Both the position numbers and the translations under genes were made by a program. A stretch of DNA of 64,000 bases, from NCBI GenBank assembly GCA_017528205.1, contig JAFXPE010000032.1, positions 70,430-134,429 on the forward strand. The letters run 5' to 3'. The DNA comes from Alphaproteobacteria bacterium. GTDB taxonomy: Bacteria > Pseudomonadota > Alphaproteobacteria > RF32 > CAG-239. The notes beneath the pieces were generated by a model that did not search any database, was not told the origin of the DNA, and was given only the letters and a program-made list of their open reading frames with translations. This document shows, one piece after another, positions 42,986-51,134 of this stretch. Positions within the stretch are counted from its first letter, which is position 1. Every line of letters begins with the position of its first letter.

Positions 42986-43944
42986 GGCTCAATCCTCAAA
43001 AAATATTCATTTATCAACTTTTCCGCCTCGGTCAAGGTGTTTAATTTGGTGTATTGCTCGCGAAATTTTTTAGCTTCGTACAAACTTTTCACATACCAGC
43101 TTATATGCTTGCGAGAAATAGCGATTCCGCCGCGCTCGCCGTAATAATCGACCAGCAAACGCAAATGTCGGAGCATCATTTCCTTTTGTTCTTTCAGCGT
43201 TGGTTCCTGCAACATTTCACCGCTTTGCAAATAATGATGCGTGCGATTTAACAGCCAAGGGTTTCCCAACATGGCGCGCCCTATCATAACTCCGTCAACG
43301 CCGCATTGTTTAAGCATTTGCTCGGCCTTTTGCGGTGAATCGACATCGCCGTTGCCGATAACCGGAATATTAACCGCCGCCTTCACTTCGCCGATGATGT
43401 TCCAATCGGCGACACCGCTGTATCCTTGCGCCCTGGTGCGTCCGTGCACGGTAATGTATGCGGCGCCGCTTTGTTCGCACATTTGGGCAAATTGCACGGC
43501 ATTAATATGCTCGTTATCCCAGCCTTTGCGGAATTTAACGCTCACTTTGAGCGGTGTGGCATTCACCGTTGCCTCAATAATTTTCGCGGCCAGCGGCAAA
43601 TCACGCATCAACGCCGAACCGGAGTTATTATTAACAATTTTCTTTACCGGACACCCCATATTGATATCAATTGAGCGTGCGCCCAGCTCTGTCACCAGTT
43701 TTGCGGCATCGGCAAACAGCTCAGGATTGTTGCCCACCAGTTGCACCACCACCGGATACGGCTCGTCTTTTACGTCGGCTATTTGATAACTTTTGGGATT
43801 TTTCCGCTGAATGGCGTTTACCGCCGCCATTTCCGAAATCAGGTTTCCGGCACCGCACGCGGCTAATATGGTTCGCATCGGCCTATCGGTAATGCCGGCC
43901 ATCGGTGCCATAAAAACGGTGCTGTCAAAATCTGCAAACGCCAT
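42982..43944 (-). CDS. dusB: tRNA-dihydrouridine synthase (DusB type)
   Basis: A 320-residue FMN enzyme that reduces uridines in the tRNA D-loop. N-terminal 'VFMAPMAGITDRPMR' binds FMN, Cys 98 in 'INMGCPVKKI' is the catalytic acid, and 'YITVHGRTRAQGYSG', 'IPVIGNGDV' and 'GVMIGRAMLGNPW' complete the DusB/NifR3 pattern. Its start overlaps the stop of the upstream coiled-coil gene (TGATG), and its end overlaps trkA, so the three form one operon. Confidence 0.94.
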   Translation of the reverse strand: MAFADFDSTVFMAPMAGITDRPMRTILAACGAGNLISEMAAVNAIQRKNPKSYQIADVKDEPYPVVVQLVGNNPELFADAAKLVTELGARSIDINMGCPVKKIVNNNSGSALMRDLPLAAKIIEATVNATPLKVSVKFRKGWDNEHINAVQFAQMCEQSGAAYITVHGRTRAQGYSGVADWNIIGEVKAAVNIPVIGNGDVDSPQKAEQMLKQCGVDGVMIGRAMLGNPWLLNRTHHYLQSGEMLQEPTLKEQKEMMLRHLRLLVDYYGERGGIAISRKHISWYVKSLYEAKKFREQYTKLNTLTEAEKLINEYFLRIEP

Positions 43945-46046
43945 CAGTTCACTTTACCCAAAGCCTTTGCCAACACATAATAAACTTTGCCCACATCGGA
44001 GCCGGAAATCAGCGCCAGCAAAGTTCCGGCGTGCTCGCTTTCTTTGGCGGCAACCACCATGCGATTAAAGTCTTCGATATATTTGTCGGCAATCAGGCGA
44101 AAATCGCTTTTGTTGGCATAATCATTTTGAATGGCCATAATTTGCTTTTTGGTCATATTCTTGGTCAGATGTCGCACAAACACGCCATGATCGCCCTCGT
44201 AATACTTTTTCCATAAATCCTCATCGTCTTTGTGGAAAATCGCGTTAATATCAATGGAAATGGTTTCCAACTCATTGATTAGGCTGGCCGAATTGCGCAT
44301 AAACGTATCCAAACTGGCGGCCTTAAACTTTTTATTCAGTTCATCAACGCGTTTTTCGGTTTTTTGATAGCCGCTCTGCAAGTTTGCCAAGTGGCCGTTA
44401 ACCAGCTGCTCGAAACCGGACATTTTGGATTCGTATTTGTTCAAAGTTTCGCCGATTTCGTTGCCGGTTTTGCTTAATTCTTGATTTAAGCTGGAAATAT
44501 TGCCGGTCAATTGCTTTAATCCGGTCATGGTTTTATTAACAAAATCGTCTTGTGCCATCAGCAAATCGGTATTGGTTTTACTTTGTTCCGAAATATTGCT
44601 AGCACTTTCGAGCAATTTGGCGATATTATTGCCGACTTGATTGTTAATATCCGAAAACTTTTCAAAAATGCCGGAAGTTTTGTTGCTGAAATCGTTAACA
44701 TTTTGCGCCAGCCCGTCTTCGATAAGGCGTAAATTTTCCGAAACATTGGTAAACACATTCGAAAATTCGCTGTTTTTGTTTTGTGCGGAGCTGTAAAATT
44801 CATGCAATTTTTTGATTTCCTGCCCCAGTTGATTAACCGTGGAGTTAATATTGTTGACAATTTGCAGACTTTCATTTTCAAGCAATTTGCGCTTAGAAAT
44901 AACTTCATCACCCAGCAAACCGAAAGCCTCGGAAACTTGCGCCGAAGTATCGCGAATACCCTTAATTTGTGCCTGAATGTTGCGTTCCAAAGTGTTGGAG
45001 CGTTCTACCATTGCCTCCACCTCAAGGCTTATCAACCGGCCGTATTCGCCGAGTTTGTTATCCAAATAAGCCGAGTTTTTATCAATCAGGCCGGATTGGG
45101 TTTCCACCACCTGTTTTTGCTCGCGAATGCTGTTTTCGATATGCGAAATGCCGGAGTCTAAGCGCCGGAAGAGTTCTTCGCAATTTTCGGAAGCACGCAA
45201 ATAAGTTTTTTCGAGATTTTCGCCCTTAACTGCCCAAGTTTCAATCATTTTGCCGATAGCCAGCTGACTGCTTTCGGAATATTGATTGAGCTGTGCTTGT
45301 GCTTTTTCGATATTTTCATTGTTAACGTTAACCACCTCTTTAACGTGTTCCGCCGCCGTCACCATTTCGTTCACCATCGGTGTCAAAATAGAAGCCAATT
45401 TTTCGCTGTCTTCGCGCATTTGCAAAGTGTTCACTCTAAAATCGGCGGTAGTGTTGGATGCTTTATCGGCCACAGCGGTAAAGTTTTCAATCAGCTTATT
45501 GATTTCGTCATTGAGTTCGAGCATAGTTTGGGAAGAATATTTATCGAGCGCTTCGGCCAAATCTTTCAAATCGGCGACTCGGTCGGTGAGTTCGCGCTTG
45601 ATAACATCGCTTTGAGCGCACACATCGCGGGTTGCTTCTTTTAATTCCGCCACTTGTAATTTGATGGCTTCGGCAATCATTTTGGTTGCTTCGCTGCCGT
45701 TAGAATCCGGAAAAATCACCTGATTGAGCGAATCGCGGAGCATTCGGGTTTCGTTTTTAAAGCTGCTGCCGCGGTCGATATACGCCATAATTACCCACAC
45801 AATGGCAAGCGGCAAGGTTATGCCGGCCATAAAGCCGCTAAACTCGTTAGGCAGCATGGAAAATAGCTTGTCCCAGCCGAAAAACTTTGAAATATAAACA
45901 GCCACCACAGCGAACCACATTACGCTGAACACGATGATAAAGCGGTGCAAACCGTTGGCAAACCAGCTTTCCTGCTCGTCATCAACCATAATAATGGTGT
46001 TATTTGGTTTATTTTTTCTATTTTTATCAAAATTTTTCGTCGACAT
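43944..46046 (-). CDS. Membrane-anchored long coiled-coil protein
   Basis: About 700 residues from ATG 46046, chosen for the GAGG 7 bases upstream. Two membrane helices lie near the N-terminus (about 33-53 and 70-90), followed by about 500 residues of continuous coiled coil and then a short globular C-terminus (about 590-700). The coil pattern recalls methyl-accepting or Apolipoprotein-like helical proteins, but I see no HAMP or signalling hairpin motif. Possibly an envelope-organising protein. It is the first gene of the operon with dus and trkA. Confidence 0.65.
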   Translation of the reverse strand: MSTKNFDKNRKNKPNNTIIMVDDEQESWFANGLHRFIIVFSVMWFAVVAVYISKFFGWDKLFSMLPNEFSGFMAGITLPLAIVWVIMAYIDRGSSFKNETRMLRDSLNQVIFPDSNGSEATKMIAEAIKLQVAELKEATRDVCAQSDVIKRELTDRVADLKDLAEALDKYSSQTMLELNDEINKLIENFTAVADKASNTTADFRVNTLQMREDSEKLASILTPMVNEMVTAAEHVKEVVNVNNENIEKAQAQLNQYSESSQLAIGKMIETWAVKGENLEKTYLRASENCEELFRRLDSGISHIENSIREQKQVVETQSGLIDKNSAYLDNKLGEYGRLISLEVEAMVERSNTLERNIQAQIKGIRDTSAQVSEAFGLLGDEVISKRKLLENESLQIVNNINSTVNQLGQEIKKLHEFYSSAQNKNSEFSNVFTNVSENLRLIEDGLAQNVNDFSNKTSGIFEKFSDINNQVGNNIAKLLESASNISEQSKTNTDLLMAQDDFVNKTMTGLKQLTGNISSLNQELSKTGNEIGETLNKYESKMSGFEQLVNGHLANLQSGYQKTEKRVDELNKKFKAASLDTFMRNSASLINELETISIDINAIFHKDDEDLWKKYYEGDHGVFVRHLTKNMTKKQIMAIQNDYANKSDFRLIADKYIEDFNRMVVAAKESEHAGTLLALISGSDVGKVYYVLAKALGKVN

Positions 46047-46205
46047 GGCGGACCTCATTACATAAAAAACATACCTTTTGAGCCATTTTACGCCGCAAAT
46101 GGTAAAAATTTTACATAAATTTTGCAAAATAATAAAAAAATAGATTGATTTTTAAAAAGTTCTATGTATTTTGTAATTGTTGTGCAAATGATGAGATGGT
46201 ATTAC

Positions 46206-46280
46206 GCCGTTGTAGCTCAGTGGTAGAGCACGTCATTGGTAATGACGGGGTCGAAAGTCCGATTCTTTTCAGCGGCACCA
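46206..46280 (+). tRNA. tRNA-Thr (GGU anticodon)
   Basis: 75 bases, with encoded CCA. Acceptor GCCGTTG pairs with CAGCGGC; D-arm GCTC/GAGC; anticodon stem CGTCA/TGACG around TTGGTAA (anticodon GGT). The T-arm is GAAAG-TCCGATT-CTTTT: the loop has C at the normally invariant second T of TTC, and the stem has a G-T pair. A terminator follows. Confidence 0.85.
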
Positions 46281-46290
46281 TTAAAAAACA

Positions 46291-46320
46291 AAAGACCGGT
46301 TAATACCGGCCTTTTTGTTT
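46291..46320 (+). terminator. Terminator after tRNA-Thr
   Basis: Stem CCGGT / ACCGG with loop TAAT, within complementary A- and T-rich flanks. A near copy occurs at 48611. Confidence 0.75.
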
Positions 46321-46475
46321 TTTAAATTGTACTGACGAGAGTATCGGACTTTCGACAAGATTGCGCCAGCAATCCGAAAGTGCGGAATCGACATCGCCGA
46401 GCGCAAATGAGCGAGGCGGCGGAGAAGTCACGAGCGTCAGCGAGGGACATTCGTTCAGCGGCACCATTTTTTTGA

Positions 46476-46499
46476 AAGCCTCCTTTACGGAGGTTTTTT
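46476..46499 (+). terminator. Terminator after the duplicated tRNA end
   Basis: CCTCC / GGAGG stem with six T, 10 bases after the second TTCAGCGGCACCA. Confidence 0.7.
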
Positions 46500-46652
46500 G
46501 TTATGTATATCAAGATTTCCACAAAGTCCGATTGTTTGCTTCCTCAGAAATCCAATCCCGCCAAAATTATCGGACTTTTACTATAAAAATCGACACAAAA
46601 AACCCTTTGCGACGGTTAAGTCACAAAGGGTCAAAGAGAGTAGCTTTTTAAT

Positions 46653-47501
46653 TCAGATTCTTTCATATGCACCACTTCTGTATACAAAATTATCATGCAT
46701 CAGCCACCCGTGGTAGTTGATTGAAAAATCACACAAACGTATTGCGCCAGTCATTTTATCAACCTTAAATTCCTGTTTGGGTTTCAAATGACACACAGGC
46801 GTAAACCCATCGTGTTCGAGATTAAAAAGTGCAATTTTATTTTCATCTTCCTTGATTTTCAACAAGGTATTGACCTCGGTTTGTATCAATTCTTCTATGC
46901 GACCGATACGTTCAAATCTCATAAAATCAAACCGTGAAAATAGCATGCTTATTGCAAAAATCTCCTGTTCACCGCCCCAAAAGGCAATTCGATATAAATC
47001 GGCAAAAATAGGTATAAAATCTGTTATTTCATACTTATTCTCACGAAAGATCAACAAATTTCCCTGGGCGATAAGAGCTTTGGCAGTACCACCGATGAAA
47101 AACGGTTCCGATAGTCTTTCATAACCGTTGGGAGTATTGGCAAAAATCTCTTGTCGGTGTGTTGTATCCTTGCTTTCCGTAATAAAAGCATATTCCATAT
47201 TGCCTGATTCAGCCTGAATCCTTTTAATAAACTGATTAACTAGTTGCATTCGTCGGTTTGCAACACCAAAGGCACTTAGTCTGTTTTTGATTTCTGCCAT
47301 ATCCTTTGGCAATTCATTTGTACCACGAGAGATTGGATAAGCAAAAGCTTTTTGCGCAAGCAAATGCATCTTGTTACCATTTATAGCATAAATATTACCA
47401 TCTTCACCTTCACAAATATTTTTGCTCCAAGCAAGATGTTTAAATTTTTCAGGTACCCCAAGCTGTTTGAGGCTTTCCCTGTCAAGTTGACTTTTGAACA
47501 T
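46653..47501 (-). CDS. Unrecognised soluble protein
   Basis: A 282-residue protein with no signal peptide, membrane segment or motif I recognise. It has mixed alpha/beta composition, with 'AYPISRGTNELPKDMAEIKN' in the middle and 'WLMHDNFVYRSGAYERI' at the end. The ATG has only a weak ribosome site. It is alone on the minus strand within the tRNA-like repeat region, which suggests an acquired gene. Confidence 0.6.
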   Translation of the reverse strand: MFKSQLDRESLKQLGVPEKFKHLAWSKNICEGEDGNIYAINGNKMHLLAQKAFAYPISRGTNELPKDMAEIKNRLSAFGVANRRMQLVNQFIKRIQAESGNMEYAFITESKDTTHRQEIFANTPNGYERLSEPFFIGGTAKALIAQGNLLIFRENKYEITDFIPIFADLYRIAFWGGEQEIFAISMLFSRFDFMRFERIGRIEELIQTEVNTLLKIKEDENKIALFNLEHDGFTPVCHLKPKQEFKVDKMTGAIRLCDFSINYHGWLMHDNFVYRSGAYERI

Positions 47502-47683
47502 AAGCTTAAAAATTAAATAAATACATTATAATTAAATTTCTAAATGTGATACTAGATTAAAGCTATAGAAAAAGCAAGGAAGATTATTTATATTTTATCT
47601 AAAAATTATGCAAGTAGAAGTTGCAAGTTATTTGTTTCTTGTTGGTCTTTTTGGTCTAAAAGCACCTCCAGCTTATATTCTAG

Positions 47684-47739
47684 CTGCTTGTAATCATCGT
47701 ATTTTTCAGTCCGATAATTGCAAAGTATCGCGCACCATT
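47684..47739 (+). repeat. tRNA-tail-like repeat, copy A
   Basis: 56 bases ending GCGCACCATT, matching 48503-48558 at 51 of 56 positions and followed, like that copy, by a terminator. The two copies flank the YgjV-like gene. Confidence 0.7.
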
Positions 47740-47742
47740 AAT

Positions 47743-47775
47743 AAAAAAAGGCACCCGAGTGGGTGTCTTTTTTTA
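47743..47775 (+). terminator. Terminator after repeat copy A
   Basis: GGCACCC / GGGTGTC (one G-T pair) with loop GAGT and a seven-T run. Confidence 0.75.
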
Positions 47776-47992
47776 TTAATTTGTATTGTCGGAAGAAAAG
47801 GACTTTCGACAAGATTGCGAAAGCAAAAATCAAGGAATTTTCAAATTGTTTTTTAAGCGGTAGATCGCTTGACGATTGTTGCACAATCGAGCGATGACTT
47901 TATTATTTTTTCCATCAATCATCAGACTTTTAATAACAAGTATTGAATTATTAAACTGATTAAGTTATAAGAACTGCAAAGGAGCTGATTTT

Positions 47993-48502
47993 ATGTTAAA
48001 CACTTTAATCATCGGAAATATATTTTCTTTATTGTCAGCAATTTGCCTTGCCGTTTCGGTTATCAAAAAAAGCAAAAAAGATTTTATGTATTGGCAGATT
48101 GGCGATCCTCTTTTTGGAATTGCAACATGCATTGTGCTTTCGGCTTATGCGGCGCTTGTTATCAGCGTGGTTTGCCTTATTCGTAATATTTTATCTTATA
48201 AAAATAAACTAACCAAAAATATCACCTATATTCTGCTAATTATAAACGTGGCTATCGGGCTTTATGTTAATAATCTCGGCGGTATCGGATTGATGGTGAT
48301 TTTGGCTTCTGCCGGTTATACAGTGTGCATTTATCTTACAAAAAACGAACAACAAATGCGTTGGGCATTGGTTGTTAACCAGTTGTTGTGGTTTATTCAT
48401 AATTTTTATGTGCAGGCATATCCTTCGGCTGTAGCCTGTATCGTATTATGTATATGGACATTTATACAGATATACAAAAACCATCGTCAATTTATCTCCT
48501 AA
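47993..48502 (+). CDS. YgjV-family inner membrane protein (paralogue 1)
   Basis: A 169-residue protein with six or so short membrane helices. It is strongly similar to the protein at 61690 (shared 'SVIKK', 'RNILSYKNKLTKN' and 'NEQQMRWALV', and 'YVQAYPSAV' near the end). Pattern and topology match the YgjV (Imp-YgjV) family of inner membrane proteins of unknown role. AAGGAG precedes the ATG. It sits between two tRNA-tail-like repeats. Confidence 0.78.
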   Translation: MLNTLIIGNIFSLLSAICLAVSVIKKSKKDFMYWQIGDPLFGIATCIVLSAYAALVISVVCLIRNILSYKNKLTKNITYILLIINVAIGLYVNNLGGIGLMVILASAGYTVCIYLTKNEQQMRWALVVNQLLWFIHNFYVQAYPSAVACIVLCIWTFIQIYKNHRQFIS

Positions 48503-48558
48503 CTGCTTATATTCATCGTAATTTTCAGTCCGATAATCGCAAACTATCGCGCACCATT
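48503..48558 (+). repeat. tRNA-tail-like repeat, copy B
   Basis: Second copy of the 56-base repeat (51 of 56 identical to 47684-47739). It starts at the last base of the YgjV stop region and ends GCGCACCATT before a terminator. Confidence 0.7.
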
Positions 48559-48561
48559 TTT

Positions 48562-48589
48562 GAAAAGGCACTCGTTTGAGTGCCTTTTT
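48562..48589 (+). terminator. Terminator after repeat copy B
   Basis: GGCACTC / GAGTGCC with loop GTTT, then five T. Confidence 0.8.
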
Positions 48590-48610
48590 GCTTTGGTGGG
48601 GTTGAATCAC

Positions 48611-48639
48611 AAAAAGTCCGGTTAACGCCGGCCTTTTTT
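48611..48639 (+). terminator. Terminator-like copy of the tRNA-Thr terminator
   Basis: AAAAAGTCCGGTTAACGCCGG followed by CCTTTTTT, closely matching 46291-46316. It stands only 20 bases after the preceding terminator, in front of the next gene. Confidence 0.5.
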
Positions 48640-48708
48640 ATGAAAGGTACTTGCTTTTTATTTTTTCTGAAATAGTATGGACACAAATTTTATGAAACAG
48701 GAGAAAAT

Positions 48709-49278
48709 ATGTCATCGCTTATTCAATTTTTAAAGTTGCTTATATCCGGAATTACGTTGAAAGGGATTAATTTTAGAACCAACTTGTCCATTATTTTAAC
48801 TTTTTCCGTTCTCATAATAGAAGTTGCAATATATTACATGTATTGGGATTCTATTCCCAACATGATAAAATATGATTATGATTTTTCCGGCACACCGAAT
48901 AATATTTGCGAAAAAGAATGGATTTGGGCCAATATTTTGTTGCAAATAGTTATTTGTGCTTTAGTTTTTATCATCAAACGTCTTTCCTACAAAACAAAGC
49001 GTGTTCATAACATTGTTTATGATGAAAACAATAACTTGATTCCGATTATAGATAAGCGATTTTCTATGTTTGCGTGGGAAACGGCAATGCTTTTTGTTAC
49101 AACCGAGCAAGGCTATATTTTTGCGCTTACGGACATTATCGAGAGCCGTATGTGTGATGATATTGTAACGATTATATTCCTGTTTTGGCAGATTATTCTC
49201 ATCATTGAATTCCGCTCCGATTTAAGAGCATTAAAAACTGAAAATAAAAACGTAAAAGAAGTCGAAAAAAAGGCATAG
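48709..49278 (+). CDS. Membrane protein, unknown function
   Basis: A 189-residue protein with a hydrophobic helix at about 26-45, a second at about 72-92, and a weaker pair near 125-170, ending in a charged tail. Strong site AGGAG before the ATG. No family recognised. The stop lies inside a hairpin that serves the convergent lipoprotein gene. Confidence 0.6.
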   Translation: MSSLIQFLKLLISGITLKGINFRTNLSIILTFSVLIIEVAIYYMYWDSIPNMIKYDYDFSGTPNNICEKEWIWANILLQIVICALVFIIKRLSYKTKRVHNIVYDENNNLIPIIDKRFSMFAWETAMLFVTTEQGYIFALTDIIESRMCDDIVTIIFLFWQIILIIEFRSDLRALKTENKNVKEVEKKA

Positions 49279-49297
49279 CAACATTATTGCTATGCCC
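49265..49297 (-). terminator. Terminator of the Bor-like gene
   Basis: A perfect 10-bp stem GGCATAGCAA / TTGCTATGCC with a 5-base loop; T-run on the minus strand. It overlaps the end of the convergent gene. Confidence 0.8.
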
Positions 49298-49316
49298 TTA
49301 AGCAAAAACTTCGGAA

Positions 49317-49616
49317 TTAATTGCAATAAATAGAATAGCTTTCCGGCGCATAAATTCCCATGGTTAAGCCACCCATCAGGGAATCATAAAGTGTCCAATG
49401 GTTTTCTATGGAATGAACACCGGTTGTTCGGCATACATTCAGCATGTTATAATTCTTTTCTTGCCACATTCCCCAGAAGAAGAAATGGCTTCTGCCTTCA
49501 TATGCCGGTTCGGTTTTTACATTTTGTTGCGGAGCAAAATTAAAACGAACAATGTGGTCACTTCCGCAAGCAGAAAGCGTTAACGCAAGCCCGATACAAA
49601 TTAAAATCTTTTTCAT
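49317..49616 (-). CDS. Bor-like lipoprotein
   Basis: A 99-residue lipoprotein: signal sequence with lipobox LSAC (Cys 17). The body resembles phage lambda Bor / Iss: 'HFFFWGMWQEKNYNMLNVC' and the end 'LMGGLTMGIYAPESYSIYC', matching 'F..G......VC......F.....ITxGIYTP...YC'. ATG 49616 follows GAGAGG. Bor-type proteins sit in the outer membrane and confer serum resistance in E. coli; the role here is unknown. Possibly of phage origin. Confidence 0.75.
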   Translation of the reverse strand: MKKILICIGLALTLSACGSDHIVRFNFAPQQNVKTEPAYEGRSHFFFWGMWQEKNYNMLNVCRTTGVHSIENHWTLYDSLMGGLTMGIYAPESYSIYCN

Positions 49617-49843
49617 GTGCAGTCCTCTCATAAAATATTGAGCCGATTCCGTTATTTTACTGGGAATTTGTGCTCTGATTGGGTTTCTGATTATAGTTTT
49701 AGGGAAGATATACCTGAATGTCAACTCTAAGGTACCAAGTTATCCAACTACTTTTTTATGCGCTGTTTTTTTGACCTTAAAGTTATCATAAACCTAAACC
49801 TTGCCGTGTCAGCTGAAAAATTTAAACGCTCTGTGAAAAAAAC

Positions 49844-49871
49844 TTGACTTTTAGACAGAAAAAATTATTCT
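49844..49871 (+). promoter_or_regulatory. Probable sigma-70 promoter
   Basis: TTGACT, 16 bases, TATTCT, 33 bases before ATG 49905. The TTGACTTTT start is shared with promoters at 36553 (minus), 57592 and 59971. Confidence 0.5.
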
Positions 49872-49904
49872 AGACATATGATTTATAAAAACAGGAGTAA
49901 AGTC

Positions 49905-50060
49905 ATGTCTTCAATCAATAAAATTAAAAATTTGCGAAACAGAATAGAAAACAGAACTTCGGAAATAACTAAGGAGCAGATAATCGCCCATAACCGTGAT
50001 TCTCGATGTTATTTATTCGGCTTTTTAAAAAAACTGGACAAATTATCAAAAGCGTGGTAG
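49905..50060 (+). CDS. Small basic protein, unknown function
   Basis: A 51-residue basic helical protein; ATG 49905 follows AGGAG at proper spacing and the promoter places the transcript start near it. No family recognised. Confidence 0.5.
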   Translation: MSSINKIKNLRNRIENRTSEITKEQIIAHNRDSRCYLFGFLKKLDKLSKAW

Positions 50061-50125
50061 ATTAAAGCATAATTTAACTATTATTTTGCGTTTTTTGCAA
50101 AATAAACAATACAAGGAGATAAAAA

Positions 50126-50536
50126 ATGCCGGTATTTTCATTAACAGAGGCGTATGTATTGGAAAGTTCCCGTTTTGAGGGAGAAACGCAAACGCTTTCT
50201 TTGAAAGCACAATATAATGATAAACATACGGTTATTAAGGGCGTTCCGGCCGATGTCGATCTTAGCGGCAACGTTAGGATTAATACATGGCATATCGGCG
50301 ATTTGGAAGAGCGCAATCTAAGCAACGTCGAAAGAAAGGTGGCCGAAGCCAATCCGGATAAAGTCTCGATTTATAAAGTTGATAATCAAGAAAATATAAT
50401 TCCTAATTCGGGCGCCGATTTGTTTAGAAAAGAAGACGGAACTTATCGCCACAGAACGGTTAAGGAAGCTCAAAATAGCGATAAAATGAACGCCTCTATT
50501 ATAGCGTCGCTTTTATCTTCAGAACGCAAAGTTTAG
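50126..50536 (+). CDS. Soluble protein, unknown function
   Basis: A 136-residue protein, AAGGAG before the ATG. The first half looks beta-rich ('FSLTEAYVLESSRFEGETQT'), the second helical. Not recognised. It is followed 39 bases later by another unrecognised gene with the same strong ribosome site, probably one operon. Confidence 0.6.
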   Translation: MPVFSLTEAYVLESSRFEGETQTLSLKAQYNDKHTVIKGVPADVDLSGNVRINTWHIGDLEERNLSNVERKVAEANPDKVSIYKVDNQENIIPNSGADLFRKEDGTYRHRTVKEAQNSDKMNASIIASLLSSERKV

Positions 50537-50575
50537 TTTTTTAATTGAAAAAATTCGCAAATAAGGAGACGAAAA

Positions 50576-51103
50576 ATGGGACAAATCACAGAAGAAATGT
50601 TTGGTTATGCCGGATATCTTTATAATGACACCAAAGAAAAATTGTATAAAAAAGTGATGAAAAACAAGTACGAAAGCGATGGGGATAAGTTTAAGCAAAT
50701 ACAGGAAACCGAAGAATTTAAAACCGATAATCCCAATCTGGTCGCTAAATTGAAGGCTCATGACGGATTTGAGCCTTTGCTTATGAAGGCCGCAACAGTT
50801 TTGGGCAAATATATGCAACACGAAATGAAAGAAAAAAATAAGGATAAGCCGACAAATAAAATGCTGGAAAAGGCGGTTTTGATGGGCAAAAGATATGGTG
50901 AAGGCTATTGCGATACGGAAGCCTTTTTCAGAGGTTTATCGGCAACGGTTAAAACTTTGCTCAACACTTGGGAATACGGAAAAGATTTGGCCAAAGCAAT
51001 GGGAATTGATGACAAAACTTTTACCGAAATGCGCAAAAACGTGAATGCCAATTATTTGGATAAAGCTCCGGAATCTTCCAAAGATAATAAAATTGAACGC
51101 TAA
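50576..51103 (+). CDS. Helical protein, distant paralogue of the 57656 protein
   Basis: A 175-residue charged helical protein. Its middle ('LGKYMQHEMKEK', then 'LLNTWEYGKDLAKAMGID') resembles the protein at 57656 ('WGAYMEEEIKNS', 'ILATTWKYGEEFAKLN') with similar spacing, so both probably share a domain. Function unknown. AAGGAG before the ATG. Confidence 0.62.
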   Translation: MGQITEEMFGYAGYLYNDTKEKLYKKVMKNKYESDGDKFKQIQETEEFKTDNPNLVAKLKAHDGFEPLLMKAATVLGKYMQHEMKEKNKDKPTNKMLEKAVLMGKRYGEGYCDTEAFFRGLSATVKTLLNTWEYGKDLAKAMGIDDKTFTEMRKNVNANYLDKAPESSKDNKIER

Positions 51104-51134
51104 GGTTGGTCTAAACACTTTTTAAGAGATTTTT

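Larger units (their letters stand above)
46281..46652. other. Gene-free repeat region after tRNA-Thr
   Basis: 372 bases with no gene. It holds a perfect inverted copy of the tRNA T-arm (ATCGGACTTTCGAC at 46343-46356), a second copy of the tRNA end TTCAGCGGCACCA (46454-46466; first copy 46268-46280), a second terminator, and an inverted pair AAAGTCCGAT / ATCGGACTTT (46523-46532, 46569-46578). It looks like tRNA-derived duplications or integration scars. Confidence 0.6.
47502..47992. other. Intergenic region with a tRNA-tail-like module
   Basis: 491 bases. An 82-codon frame at 47608 runs across a repeat and a terminator and has no ribosome site, so I do not call it. The region contains repeat copy A (47684-47739), a terminator and, at 47800-47819, 20 bases identical to 46346-46365. 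Confidence 0.5.

Noticed and set aside
47608..47856. 82-codon reading frame
   Set aside because: It runs through a repeat and a terminator hairpin, has no ribosome site and no protein-like composition.
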